Positions 41,524 to 50,905 are shown, numbered from the stretch's first letter. The stretch: DNA of 64,000 nucleotides from Trueperaceae bacterium (GCA_011389865.1 JAABTL010000010.1:20687-84686); one strand, 5' to 3'. Notes: generated from the sequence alone by a model not told the origin. Numbers and translations are program-made.

Positions 41524-42327
41524 TCAGGCGACCACGGTACCGTGCCCCGCGAGCGCGCGGCGGAGCGGCGCCGGGCACCGCCCGTCCGCCAGGACCGCCC
41601 GGGCGACCCCGCCGGCGACCGCGGCGGCGGCGCCCTCCAGCTTCTTCCTCATGCGGCCCTGGGCCCACGCCAGCGCGTCGTCGACGTCGGCGATCGCGAC
41701 CCGCGGGACGAGGCTGGCCTCGTCCGGGAAGTCGCGCAGCAACCCGGGGACGTTGGACAGCAGCACCAGCGCGTCGGCCGCCAGCGCGACGGCGATCGCC
41801 GAGGCGGCCCGGTCACCGTCCACGTTGACCGCCGCGCCCTCGTGCGAGGCGGCCAGCGGCGCGATGACCGGCAGGAAACCGGCGCCGAGGAGCAGCCGCA
41901 GCAGCCCCGCGTCGACCCGCTCGACGGCGCCGGTGTGGTCGTCGCGCAGGACGACCGTCTTGCCCCGCTCGACGCTGCGGACGCTGCGCTTGTGGCGCGC
42001 CTCGATCAGGCGTCCGTCCAGGCCCGAGAGCCCGAGCGCCGGCACCCCCCGCGACTGCAGACGCTCGACCCACGCCTTGTTGACGCCACCGGCGACCGCC
42101 ATCGTGAACGCCTCGAGGGTCGCCCGGTCGGTGTAGCGGCTCGTGTGCCCGCTGGGGCTGGTGACGAAGCGCGGCGGCACCCCCAGCGCCTCACCGAGCC
42201 GGGTCGCGGCAGCACCGCCACCGTGGACCAGCACGAGCCGGACCCCTTCGGCCCAGTGGGCGGCCACGTCGTCGGCGATGGCGTCGTGATCGAGGCCCTC
42301 GGCGCCCCCCAGCTTGACGACGATCAC
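41524..42327 (-). CDS. lysZ: [LysW]-aminoadipate kinase LysZ
   Basis: VIVVKLGGAEG, VRLVLVHGGGAAATRLGEALGVPPRFVTSPSGHTSRYTDRATLEAF, NVDGDRAASAIAVALAADALVLLSNVPGLL, GRMRKKLEGA; GTG start. Confidence 0.9.
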   Translation of the reverse strand: MIVVKLGGAEGLDHDAIADDVAAHWAEGVRLVLVHGGGAAATRLGEALGVPPRFVTSPSGHTSRYTDRATLEAFTMAVAGGVNKAWVERLQSRGVPALGLSGLDGRLIEARHKRSVRSVERGKTVVLRDDHTGAVERVDAGLLRLLLGAGFLPVIAPLAASHEGAAVNVDGDRAASAIAVALAADALVLLSNVPGLLRDFPDEASLVPRVAIADVDDALAWAQGRMRKKLEGAAAAVAGGVARAVLADGRCPAPLRRALAGHGTVVA

Positions 42328-43613
42328 GCGGACGCCTCCGCCGCGGCCGCCCGCCACACGGCGCGCGCGGCGCGGTCGAGGCCGGTCGGCAGCTCGACCG
42401 CCGCGACGTCGAGGTAGCGCAAGAAGCGCGCCAGGCCGGCGACCAGAGCGTCTCGCTCGCGCGCCTCGCGCGAGCGAGGCGCGCGCGAGCGAGACGCGCG
42501 CGAGCGAGGCGACCGCCCGCCGGGCGCGGGCGCCTCCCACCACCAGCCGTCGACGCGGAGTCGCGGCGTCACCCCGGCCAGCCGGCGACCGTCGAAGCGC
42601 GCCACGAAGCGCTCGCCGACGATCAGCGGGACGACGTAGTAGCCCCAGCGGCGGCGCGGGGCGGGCTTGTAGACCTCCCACACGTAGTCGAAGCCGAAGA
42701 GGTCGGCGAGCGCGCGGCGGTCCCACATGAGGTTGTCCAGCGGCCCCAGGACGCGCGCCGGGCCGGCGGCGGAGGTGGCGAGACGCCCCGCGGGCGACAG
42801 GCCCGGCGGCGCCAGGTAGGCGTCGCCCTCGACCTCCCACGCCCGAAGCGCGCCCTCGGCGAGGAGCGCGTCGATCGCGCCGGCGCGGGTGGCGGCGTCG
42901 ACGGGCAGCGACCAGAGCGCGGCCGGGGCCCGCTGGCGCAGCAGGCCGGCTGCCTGCACCCGCCGCCGGACCAGGCGACGCACGGCGTCCGCGTCGTCCA
43001 GCGGCGGCGCCGACCACACCGCGGGCGGCAGCACCCGCTCGGGCAGGTCGTAGACGTGGCGCCCGCGCTCGCGGTCGCGCGTGACCAGCCTCCCCGTGTC
43101 CCACAGGGCGCGCAGTAGGTGCTTGACGAGCCGCGGCCCGTACCACGAGCCGCGCAGTTCCGGGCGCGGCGCGTCGTCGAAGCCGAGCGCCGAGGCGGGA
43201 CCGTCATGGCCGATCCGCGCCAGCACGCCGGCGACCGCGTCGGGGTGACGCTCGAGCAACGGCCGCCAGCGCTCGGCGTGGTGGCGGTGGTAGAGCGCGC
43301 GCGCGGGCCAGTCGACGGCCAGCGTGAGGCAGGCCTGCTTGTCCCAGGCGTCGAGCCAGGTGCGGTCGCGGTACGCGGGCCCCTGCCAGTCGTCGATGCG
43401 GTAGCCGTCGACCCGCGCCTGCAGCACGAGGTCGTGGTTGCGGCCCATCGGGGCGAGCGGGTCGACCTGGACGCTGCCGAGCCGCACGGCGACGTCGTTC
43501 AGCGGTGCCCGGGCGAGTTGGTGGCGCAGCAGCGCCCGGCGGGCGTCGGACCGCGAGACGCGCAGGGGCGCCGGCGCGGCGTGGGCGCCGCCCGCTTCGT
43601 GGGGAGCGCTCAC
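42324..43613 (-). CDS. YcaQ/AlkZ-like winged-helix DNA glycosylase family protein
   Basis: SRSDARRALLRHQLARAP...LGSVQVDPLAPMGRNHDLVLQARVDGY (QxD), WYGPRLVKHLLRALWDTGRLV, GPLDNLMWDRRALADLFGFDYVWEVYKPAPRRRWGYYVVPLIVGERFVARFD. Confidence 0.82.
   Translation of the reverse strand: MSAPHEAGGAHAAPAPLRVSRSDARRALLRHQLARAPLNDVAVRLGSVQVDPLAPMGRNHDLVLQARVDGYRIDDWQGPAYRDRTWLDAWDKQACLTLAVDWPARALYHRHHAERWRPLLERHPDAVAGVLARIGHDGPASALGFDDAPRPELRGSWYGPRLVKHLLRALWDTGRLVTRDRERGRHVYDLPERVLPPAVWSAPPLDDADAVRRLVRRRVQAAGLLRQRAPAALWSLPVDAATRAGAIDALLAEGALRAWEVEGDAYLAPPGLSPAGRLATSAAGPARVLGPLDNLMWDRRALADLFGFDYVWEVYKPAPRRRWGYYVVPLIVGERFVARFDGRRLAGVTPRLRVDGWWWEAPAPGGRSPRSRASRSRAPRSREARERDALVAGLARFLRYLDVAAVELPTGLDRAARAVWRAAAAEASA
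42448..42510. repeat. palindromic plus 15-bp tandem repeat insertion inside the YcaQ-like CDS
   Basis: gcgtctcgctcgcgcgcctcgc (42448-42469) pairs with gcgaggcgcgcgcgagcgagacgc (42474-42497, one 2-nt bulge); gcgcgcgagcgag[a/g]c repeated at 42481-42495 and 42496-42510. Confidence 0.9.
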
Positions 43614-44665
43614 GGGAACAGACCAGGGAACCCCAGGCCTTCGCCCTCGTCCCAACCGAGGGCGACGTTGAGCGCCTGCAGCGCGTGGCCGGACGTCCCC
43701 TTGACCAGGTTGTCGATGGCGCTCATCACCACCAGCCTTCCGCTGTCCGGGTCGAGCGCGAAGCCCAGGTCGCACCAGTTGCTGCCGTCGAGCACCCGTG
43801 GATCTGGCACCCGGTGCACGCCGCGGCGGGCGGCGACGAGCCGCACGAAGCGCGCGTCGCCGTAGGCCTCCTCGAGCGCGGCGCGCACGTCGCCCTCGCC
43901 GCTGCCGTCGTGGAGCCAGGCGTGCACGGTGACCAGCACGCCGCGGACGCGTTCGATCGCGGTGGCGGTGACGTGCGCCTCGACGCCCGGGAACGCCTGC
44001 AGGACCTCCGCCGTGTGCCGGTGCCGCACCGGCTGGTAGGTGCGCACGACGCCGGCGCGCACGGGGTGGTGACCCGCCGCGGTCGGCGCGTGGCCCGCGG
44101 CCGAGGAGCCCACCTTGGCCTCGATGAGCACCTCGCGGCGCGCCAGGAGCCCGCCCCGCACGAGCGGCAACAGCGCCAGCACGGTGGCGGTGGCGATGCA
44201 GCCGGCGCCGGCCAGGCGCGTCGCGCCCGGCAGGCGCGGCCCGCCGGGGGCAACGCGGTCGAGCTCCGGGTTGGCGTAGACGAACGAGGGCAGGAGCTCC
44301 GGGCGTGCGTGCGGGGTCCCGTACCAGCGCGCGTAGGCCTCCGGGTCGCGCAGCCGGAAGTCGGCCGACAGGTCGACCAGGACGCCCGCCAGCGGGAGCA
44401 GGTCGTCGACCCGCTGGGCGAGCTCGCCGTGGGGCAAGGCCGCCACGACGACGTCCGCGGGCCGCAAGCCCGCGAGGGGCTCGAAGCGCAGCCGGGTCAC
44501 GCCGCGGAGGTTCGGGTGGACGAGGGCGACGGGCTCGCCCGCGTGCCGCTCGCTGGTGACCTGGACGACGTCGAGGCGCGGGTGCCCCAGCGCCAGGCGC
44601 AGGAACTCGCCGCCGGCGAAGCCGCTGCCGCCGACGATCGCGACGGTGCGCACGGCGTCGCTCAC
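43610..44665 (-). CDS. lysY: [LysW]-aminoadipate 6-phosphate reductase LysY (ArgC-like)
   Basis: VAIVGGSGFAGGEFLRLALGHPRLDVVQVTSERHAGEPVALVHPNLRGVTRLRF, VDLSADFRLRDPEAYARWYGTPHARPELL, GAGCIATATVLAL. Confidence 0.92.
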   Translation of the reverse strand: MSDAVRTVAIVGGSGFAGGEFLRLALGHPRLDVVQVTSERHAGEPVALVHPNLRGVTRLRFEPLAGLRPADVVVAALPHGELAQRVDDLLPLAGVLVDLSADFRLRDPEAYARWYGTPHARPELLPSFVYANPELDRVAPGGPRLPGATRLAGAGCIATATVLALLPLVRGGLLARREVLIEAKVGSSAAGHAPTAAGHHPVRAGVVRTYQPVRHRHTAEVLQAFPGVEAHVTATAIERVRGVLVTVHAWLHDGSGEGDVRAALEEAYGDARFVRLVAARRGVHRVPDPRVLDGSNWCDLGFALDPDSGRLVVMSAIDNLVKGTSGHALQALNVALGWDEGEGLGFPGLFP

Positions 44666-44669
44666 GCGC

Positions 44670-45626
44670 TCAGCCTACCGCGGGCGCGGGGCTCGCCGGC
44701 GGCCGCCACGGCGCCCAGGCGTCGGCGTCGGCCGGGCCTAGGGCCTCGGCGTCGGCCGGATCGCTGCGAGCCACGGACGCCAACCCCAGCACGAACTGCA
44801 CCACCTCGCCCGGGATGTCGACCCCGGTGGTGTCGATCGAGTTGCGGAACTCCATCGTGTGGTTCACCTCGACGACGAGCAGGCCACGGTCGCTCTCCAC
44901 CAGGTCGACCGCCAGCACGCCGCCGCCGACCGCGCGAGCGGCGCGCAGCGCGATCTCGGACAGCCCGTCGTCGACCGGGCACGCACGCGCGACGCCGCCG
45001 CGGGCCGTGTTGGTGATCCAGTGGTCGCTCTCGCGGTAGATCGCGGCCACCACCCGGTCGCCCACGACGAAGGCGCGGATGTCGCGCCCGGGCTTCTCTA
45101 CGTGCTCCTGCAGGTAGATGACGCGATGGGCCGGGCCCCCGAGCACCTCCTTGTGCTCGAGCACCGCCGCGACCGCGTCCGCGTCGGACAGCCGGCTGAC
45201 CATCCGCCCCCAGGAGCCGACGACGGGCTTGAGGACGATGGGGTAGCCGAGCTCCTCGCAGCGCTCCAGGGCCTCCTCCGTGCCGAACGCGACCACGGTG
45301 CGCGGCGTCGGCACGCCGGCGGCGGCCAGGATCGCGCTGGTGGCGAGCTTGTCGCCACACGTGTCGATCACCTCCGGTCGGTTGAGGACGACGCTGCCCG
45401 CCGCGGCGTACAGCCGCGCGAGCGCCAGGCCGCGCGCCTGCGACGTGCAGCGCTCGAGCACGACGTCGTAGCGCCGCACGGGAGCCGCCCCGAGGTCGAA
45501 GGCCAGCCGGGGCGCGTAGAGCCGGTCGACGGCGACGCCCGCGGCCCCGAACGCCTCGAACAGCAGCCGCTCCTCTGGGCGGAGGCGGTCGTACGCGACG
45601 GCGATGCGCGGCTGCGTCGGGCTCAT
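44670..45626 (-). CDS. lysX: alpha-aminoadipate--LysW ligase LysX
   Basis: [120 protein letters not shown]. Confidence 0.93.
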   Translation of the reverse strand: MSPTQPRIAVAYDRLRPEERLLFEAFGAAGVAVDRLYAPRLAFDLGAAPVRRYDVVLERCTSQARGLALARLYAAAGSVVLNRPEVIDTCGDKLATSAILAAAGVPTPRTVVAFGTEEALERCEELGYPIVLKPVVGSWGRMVSRLSDADAVAAVLEHKEVLGGPAHRVIYLQEHVEKPGRDIRAFVVGDRVVAAIYRESDHWITNTARGGVARACPVDDGLSEIALRAARAVGGGVLAVDLVESDRGLLVVEVNHTMEFRNSIDTTGVDIPGEVVQFVLGLASVARSDPADAEALGPADADAWAPWRPPASPAPAVG

Positions 45627-45793
45627 TCGCCCCAGTCCTCGTCCTCCATGGGCGCGGGCTCGAAGCGCAGCGGCTCGAGCGACACCACCTCGAGCTCGAC
45701 GCCGTCGTCGCTGACGACGAGCTCGCCGAGCTCGAGGGCGGTGGGGTCGACGTCGACGGTGCCGTGCGGGGTGCGGACGGTGGTGGTGGGCAT
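45623..45793 (-). CDS. lysW: amino-carrier protein LysW (56 aa), cysteine-less variant; not in the supplied ORF track
   Basis: Own translation of - strand: [57 protein letters not shown]-terminal EDWGE; ATGA overlap with lysX. Confidence 0.88.
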   Translation of the reverse strand: MPTTTVRTPHGTVDVDPTALELGELVVSDDGVELEVVSLEPLRFEPAPMEDEDWGE

Positions 45794-45836
45794 GGGGTCC
45801 TCCGAGGGCCGGTCGCGGCGCTTTCATTTCTAAAGT

Positions 45837-45880
45837 CGATGCTGGATCGTCCGAGGTCGCCCAACGGACGCGCAGCATCG
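45837..45880. promoter_or_regulatory. inverted repeat overlapping the lysW -10 region (operator candidate)
   Basis: CGATGCTG (45837-45844) ... CAGCATCG (45873-45880), nested GTCCG/CGGAC. Confidence 0.4.
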
Positions 45881-45906
45881 TAGGTGCTCACCAGGCCACC
45901 TGTCAA
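45877..45906 (-). promoter_or_regulatory. candidate promoter of the lysW operon
   Basis: - strand TTGACA (45906-45901), 18-bp spacer, TACGAT (45882-45877), followed by leader and GGAGG upstream of lysW. Confidence 0.55.
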
Positions 45907-46070
45907 ATCGCGTCGCACATCGTCCCGGACGCCACTCTCTCGTCCCTTGAGCGTCGCCGTCGATGCGCTCGCGAGCCGCGCGCCCCTCCGCCGTTCCCGG
46001 TGCCCGATCCACCCGCCACCTTCGTTTCCTAAGCGCGCGCCGTCGGTCGGGCGCGCGGTACGCTCGCCCG

Positions 46071-47099
46071 ATGCGGGCGAGCCTCCTCCACTGGTACGAC
46101 CGGTCGGCGCGCCCCCTCCCCTGGCGGCGCGAGCCCCGCGACCCCTACCTCACGTGGGTCGTGGAGACGATGTCGCAGCAGACCCGCATCGAGACCGTCG
46201 TCGCGCGCCTGCCGGGCTTCCTGGCGCGGTTCCCCGACGTTGGGCGCCTGGCGGCCGCCGACCCGGGCGAGGTGCTCGCCGCCTGGTCTGGTCTCGGCTA
46301 CTACCGGCGGGCCCGCGCCCTGCACGCCGCCGCCAGGGTCATCGCGCACGACCTCGACGGTCGCTGGCCGAGCGACGTCGCGGGCTGGCTGCGCCTGCCC
46401 GGCGTGGGCCCCTACACCGCGGCCGCGGTGGCAGCGCAGGCTCTCGGGATCGCTACGATCGCGGTCGACGGCAACGTGCGGCGCGTGGGCGCCCGCCTGC
46501 TGGGCCTGCGCGAGCCGACCGACGCCGATGTGCGGCGCGGGCTCGCCGAGCTGCTGCTGGTGCCAGGGGCGGGGTCGTCCGCGACCCCGGTCGCGGGCGC
46601 CGCCGACGACCCCGCCCGCGTGGCCGAGGCGCTGGTCGAGCTGGGCGCCGTCGTCTGCACGCCGCGGCGGCCCCGCTGCGACGACTGCCCGCTGCGGTCC
46701 GGCTGCGCCGCGGCAGCGGCCGGCGATCCGACGCGCTTCCCCGCCCCGCGCCGGCGCCCGCGCGTCCAGCCGCTGACGCTCCACGCCTGGTGGGTCACCC
46801 GAGCCGGCGAGGACGGCCGCGACCGCATGGCGCTCGAACGGCGCCCGGAGGACGGCCTCTGGGCCGGGCTCCACGGGCCGCCGTGGCGCACCGAAGCGCC
46901 CGCGGTCGGCACCCGCGTGGCCTCCTTCCGCCATTTGCTGACGCACCGGCGCATCGAGGCGATCGTCTGGCGGACGCCGACCCCGCCGGCGGACGCCGAG
47001 GTCGCCTGGTACCGCCGCGACGAGGCCCTCGCCCTCGGCCTGGCCCGGATCGATCGCCGCGCTCTGGCCTGCCTCGACGGGCATGGGGCGTTAGGCTGA
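46071..47099 (+). CDS. mutY: A/G-specific adenine glycosylase MutY
   Basis: LPWRREPRDPYLTWVVETMSQQTRIETV, GLGYYRRARALHAAA, LPGVGPYTAAAVAAQALG, VDGNVRRVGARL, CTPRRPRCDDCPLRSGC Fe-S ligands. Confidence 0.92.
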   Translation: MRASLLHWYDRSARPLPWRREPRDPYLTWVVETMSQQTRIETVVARLPGFLARFPDVGRLAAADPGEVLAAWSGLGYYRRARALHAAARVIAHDLDGRWPSDVAGWLRLPGVGPYTAAAVAAQALGIATIAVDGNVRRVGARLLGLREPTDADVRRGLAELLLVPGAGSSATPVAGAADDPARVAEALVELGAVVCTPRRPRCDDCPLRSGCAAAAAGDPTRFPAPRRRPRVQPLTLHAWWVTRAGEDGRDRMALERRPEDGLWAGLHGPPWRTEAPAVGTRVASFRHLLTHRRIEAIVWRTPTPPADAEVAWYRRDEALALGLARIDRRALACLDGHGALG

Positions 47100-47104
47100 C
47101 GGGG

Positions 47105-47527
47105 ATGCAGTTGCGCGTGCGTTTCGCCGAGACCGACCAGATGCGGATCGCCCATCACGCCGCGCACGTGGTGTGGCTCGAGGCCGCGCGCGTCGAGTGG
47201 CTGCGCGAACGCGGCCTGCGCTACCGCGACCTGGAGGACGAGGGCGTGTCTCTCGCGGTGGCCGGCCTCTCCGTCCAGTACCGCGCCGCCGCCCGCTTCG
47301 ACGACCTGCTCGACATCGACGTGCGGCTCCTGGAGGCCCGCTCCCGGCGCCTGCGCTTCGGGTACCGGATCGAGCGCGTCGACGGCGCCGACCGCGCCAC
47401 GCTGGCCCTCGCCGAGACGCGCCACGTGCCGACGGACGCGAGCGGCCGCGCCGTTCGCCTACCCGGCGAATGGCTGACGGCCATGCGGGGCTGGCTGGAG
47501 CCGGGGCCCGCCGCGCCCGACGTCTGA
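47105..47527 (+). CDS. acyl-CoA thioesterase (YbgC/4HBT hotdog fold)
   Basis: LRVRFAETDQMRIAHHAAHVVWLEAARVEWLRERGLRYRDLEDEGV. Confidence 0.88.
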   Translation: MQLRVRFAETDQMRIAHHAAHVVWLEAARVEWLRERGLRYRDLEDEGVSLAVAGLSVQYRAAARFDDLLDIDVRLLEARSRRLRFGYRIERVDGADRATLALAETRHVPTDASGRAVRLPGEWLTAMRGWLEPGPAAPDV

Positions 47528-47674
47528 CGCCGCCGTCGCGGGGCCGCGACGACGGGCTCGCAGCGCGGCCCCCCCGACGGGTCACCAGCGCAAGCCCGCC
47601 CCGCCCGGCCGCCCGGCGCACCCGTGCTACGCTCACCCAACGCCGACGGGCCGCGCCCGTGCACCGAGGGACCC

Positions 47675-49162
47675 ATGACGATGACCGCCGAACGGACCGC
47701 GACCTCCGCGCAGAGCAAGATCCTCTCTCAGGCCCTGACCTTCGACGACGTGCTGCTGGTGCCGCGGCGTTCCGCCGTGCTGCCCAAGGACGTCGCCCTG
47801 GACGCCCGCTTCAGCCGTCGCCTGGCGCTGCGCATCCCGATCGTGTCGGCGGCCATGGACACGGTCACCGAGACGCAGATGGCGATCGCCATGGCGCGCC
47901 AGGGCGGCATCGGCGTCGTGCACAAGAAGATGAGCGTCGACGCCCAGGCCGACACGGTGCGCAAGGTCAAGCGCTCCGAGTCGGGCATGATCGTCGATCC
48001 GATCACGCTGCCCCCCACGGCGACCATCGGCGACGCCGAGCGGCTGATGGGCGAGTACCGCATCTCGGGCGTGCCGATCGTAGATGGCGACCAGCGCCTG
48101 CTCGGCATCCTGACGAACCGCGACCTGCGCTTCGAGGACGACATGAGCCGCAGCGTCAGCGAACTGATGACGAAGGATGGGCTGATCACGGTCCCGAACG
48201 GCACCACGCTCGAGGAGGCCCGCGAGATCCTCCGTGGTCACAAGGTCGAGAAGCTGCTGGTGGTCGACGAGGCCTTCCGGCTCACCGGCCTGATCACGAT
48301 CAAGGACATCACCAAGAAGCTCGCGTACCCCAACGCCGCCAAGGACGAGCTCGGCCGCCTGCGGGTGGCCGCGGCGGTGGGCGTCAGTCACGACCTGGCC
48401 GACCGTGCCCGCGCCCTCGTCGAGGCCGGGGTCGACGCGCTCGTGCTCGACAGCGCCCACGGCCACAGCGAGGGCATCCTCGACGCCCTCGCTTTCCTGA
48501 AGTCCAGCTTCGACGTGGACGTGGTGGCGGGCAACGTCGGCACCGCCGAGGCCGCCCGCGACCTCATCGCGCTCGGGGCCGACGCCGTCAAGGTGGGCAT
48601 CGGCCCCGGGTCGATCTGCACGACGCGGGTGGTGACGGGCGTCGGCATGCCCCAGCTCTCGGCGATCATGGCGGTCGCCGAGGTGACCGAGGCGGCAGGG
48701 GTCCCGCTGATCGCCGACGGCGGCATCAAGCAGACGGGCGACATCGCCAAGGCGATCGCGGCCGGCGCCGACTCGGTGATGATCGGTTCCATGCTGGCGG
48801 GCACCAGCGAGGCGCCGGGCGAGAACCTCCTGCGCGACGGTCGCCGTTACAAGGCCTACCGCGGGATGGGTAGCCTGGGCGCCATGGCGGGCGGCTCCGC
48901 CGACCGCTACTTCCAGGAGGACGCCAAGAAGCTCGTACCGGAGGGCGTCGAGGGCATGGTCGCCTACAAGGGGCCGGTCGAGGACGTGCTCTTCCAGATG
49001 ATCGGTGGTCTGCGCAGCTCCATGGGCTACTGCGGCGCGGCGACCCTCGGCGAGCTGCAGCGCGACGCGCGCTTCGTGACGATCACGCAGGCGAGCCTGA
49101 TCGAGGGGCACCCGCACGACATCACGATCACCCAGGACGCGCCCAACTACTCCGTGCGTTAG
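47675..49162 (+). CDS. guaB: inosine-5'-monophosphate dehydrogenase
   Basis: [52 protein letters not shown] domains, [39 protein letters not shown]. Confidence 0.97.
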   Translation: MTMTAERTATSAQSKILSQALTFDDVLLVPRRSAVLPKDVALDARFSRRLALRIPIVSAAMDTVTETQMAIAMARQGGIGVVHKKMSVDAQADTVRKVKRSESGMIVDPITLPPTATIGDAERLMGEYRISGVPIVDGDQRLLGILTNRDLRFEDDMSRSVSELMTKDGLITVPNGTTLEEAREILRGHKVEKLLVVDEAFRLTGLITIKDITKKLAYPNAAKDELGRLRVAAAVGVSHDLADRARALVEAGVDALVLDSAHGHSEGILDALAFLKSSFDVDVVAGNVGTAEAARDLIALGADAVKVGIGPGSICTTRVVTGVGMPQLSAIMAVAEVTEAAGVPLIADGGIKQTGDIAKAIAAGADSVMIGSMLAGTSEAPGENLLRDGRRYKAYRGMGSLGAMAGGSADRYFQEDAKKLVPEGVEGMVAYKGPVEDVLFQMIGGLRSSMGYCGAATLGELQRDARFVTITQASLIEGHPHDITITQDAPNYSVR

Positions 49163-49209
49163 GAGCAGGCACCTGCGCCGCACGCGCGGACTCGCCGCCA
49201 GGTTCCGGT

Positions 49210-50799
49210 TCAGAACGTCAGGACGTGGTCGCCCTCGGGCGGAAGCTCGAGGAAGCCGTCGCGCACGGCGTCGACACCCAGCGTGAGGAAGAACGTGAAG
49301 GGGCTCAGGACGCGCTCCTGGAGGCCGCCGTTGGGCCGTAGGTGGGCCTCGAGCCGCCGGAACTGGCCGCGCAGCTCGTCATCGCGTCGCGCCAACGCGT
49401 GCGAGGCCTTCTCGCGCAGCGTGACGAGGGTGCGGTCGAGGTGCCGGCGCCCGTTGCGCACGCTGCGCTCGAGCGTCGGATCGATGCCGCGCACCCGCTC
49501 GATCAGCTCGCCCGCCTCCCGCTCGACCACCGCCAGCGCCGAGCCGAAGGCGTCCGCGTGACCGTGCAGCGCGAGGGCCAGGTCGCAGTGGGCGCGTCGA
49601 GGATCGCGTTGTACCTCGCGCCAGTCGAGCCCGTGGCGCTCGAGGATCCGCCGCACGGGCGGCTGCAGCACCGTCACCGAGGCACGTGGCCAGATGAGCG
49701 GCATCGCGACGCCGTGCTGCTCGTACACGTCACGCAACTGCGCAAGGTAGCGCAGTTCGCCGGGGCCGACCACGAAGACGGCGCTGGGCAGGACGGCGTC
49801 CTGCAGCACCGGTCGCAGCCCCGCGGCCGGGGTGACGGCGGTGGGGTCGTGGTCGAGCCAGGCCTTCAGCTCCTGCAGCGGAACGTGGGCGTGGCCGACG
49901 CGCCAACCGTCGCCGTCGCGCCGCAGCAGCTCGCGCGCGTGTCCCCGCGGGCGCTCGACGAACAGGTTCGAGGCGCCCTCGCCGCGCCCGAGCTGCGCCG
50001 ACCAGCCGCGGGCCTCGAGCCGCGCGCCGCCGTACCGGACGTGGTCGGCGGAGACCTCGGGGTCGTCGAGCTCGCGGTCGAGAAGGGGCCGCCACAGGCG
50101 CGCGACCTCGGGGTCGAGCGGGTCGAGGACGAGCATGCCTTGGTCGCCGAGCAGCGCGGTGATGAGCCGCGCGAAGGCGTCGCTCCAGCGCGGCGCGCCG
50201 TCCGCGGCGTCCGCGAGCAGCGCAGCCACGTCGCCCAAGTGCGGCCCGCCGTGCCCGTCCGCCAGGTCGATGGCGCGCAGGTGGCCGAGGGCGGCCTCGA
50301 TCCAGGCGGGGTCGAGGGCCGCGCGGCCGACCGCTGGGCCCGACCGCAACGGCAGGTGCAATCGGTGCAGGCGCTCGTCGCGCCCCAGCACCCAGGCGTG
50401 GTCCATCTCGGCGACGTCGTGATCCTGCGTCGCCATCCAGAAGACCGGCACCACCGGGCGGTCCGGCGCGTCGAGGCGCTGCGCGAGCCTCACGGCGGTC
50501 ACCGCCTTGGAGAGGGTGTAGGTGGGCCCCAGCAGCCAGCCGACCTGCTGGCCCGTGACCACGACGCGCGAGTCGGGGTGCGCCAGCCGCTCCAGCGCCT
50601 CGCGCTGCGCGGGCCGCGCGCCCCAACGCTCGGCGCCTGCCCGCAGCGCCGCCACCAGCGCCGGCCGGTCGACCGGCCTAGGGTTCGCCAGCGCGCCCTC
50701 CAGGTCGTCCACCGGTCGCCGGAAGTGCTCGGCCAGGTCGCCGGCCCGGTACGCCTCGAGGAAGGACCGCGTCGCCGGGGGGTGAGCTGATGGGGGCAC
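49210..50799 (-). CDS. bshC: bacillithiol biosynthesis cysteine-adding enzyme BshC
   Basis: RVVVTGQQVGWLLGPTYTLSKAVTAVRLAQ, VPVFWMATQDHDVAEMDHAWVL, LPSAVFVVGPGELRYLAQLRDVYEQHGVAMPLIWPRASVTVL. Confidence 0.9.
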   Translation of the reverse strand: MPPSAHPPATRSFLEAYRAGDLAEHFRRPVDDLEGALANPRPVDRPALVAALRAGAERWGARPAQREALERLAHPDSRVVVTGQQVGWLLGPTYTLSKAVTAVRLAQRLDAPDRPVVPVFWMATQDHDVAEMDHAWVLGRDERLHRLHLPLRSGPAVGRAALDPAWIEAALGHLRAIDLADGHGGPHLGDVAALLADAADGAPRWSDAFARLITALLGDQGMLVLDPLDPEVARLWRPLLDRELDDPEVSADHVRYGGARLEARGWSAQLGRGEGASNLFVERPRGHARELLRRDGDGWRVGHAHVPLQELKAWLDHDPTAVTPAAGLRPVLQDAVLPSAVFVVGPGELRYLAQLRDVYEQHGVAMPLIWPRASVTVLQPPVRRILERHGLDWREVQRDPRRAHCDLALALHGHADAFGSALAVVEREAGELIERVRGIDPTLERSVRNGRRHLDRTLVTLREKASHALARRDDELRGQFRRLEAHLRPNGGLQERVLSPFTFFLTLGVDAVRDGFLELPPEGDHVLTF

Positions 50800-50846
50800 G
50801 CGCCAATCTACCGCCCCGGGGGCCGCCCCGGCCGTCGCCCGCTTTG

Positions 50847-50886
50847 CGTGCGCCGGCGCGGCGGCGCGCCGCCGCGCCGGCGCACG
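50847..50886. promoter_or_regulatory. 40-bp perfect palindrome in the bshC/wecG divergent intergenic region
   Basis: CGTGCGCCGGCGCGGCGGCG|CGCCGCCGCGCCGGCGCACG (each half is the exact reverse complement of the other). Confidence 0.9.
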
Positions 50887-50905
50887 TGGTAGCCTCGCGC
50901 CGCCC

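Noticed and set aside
46071-47099. Possible inactive MutY because EVMLQQT-type motif reads ETMSQQT
   Set aside because: Catalytic Glu position and the DGNVRRV Asp, HhH and Fe-S cysteines are retained; looks functional.
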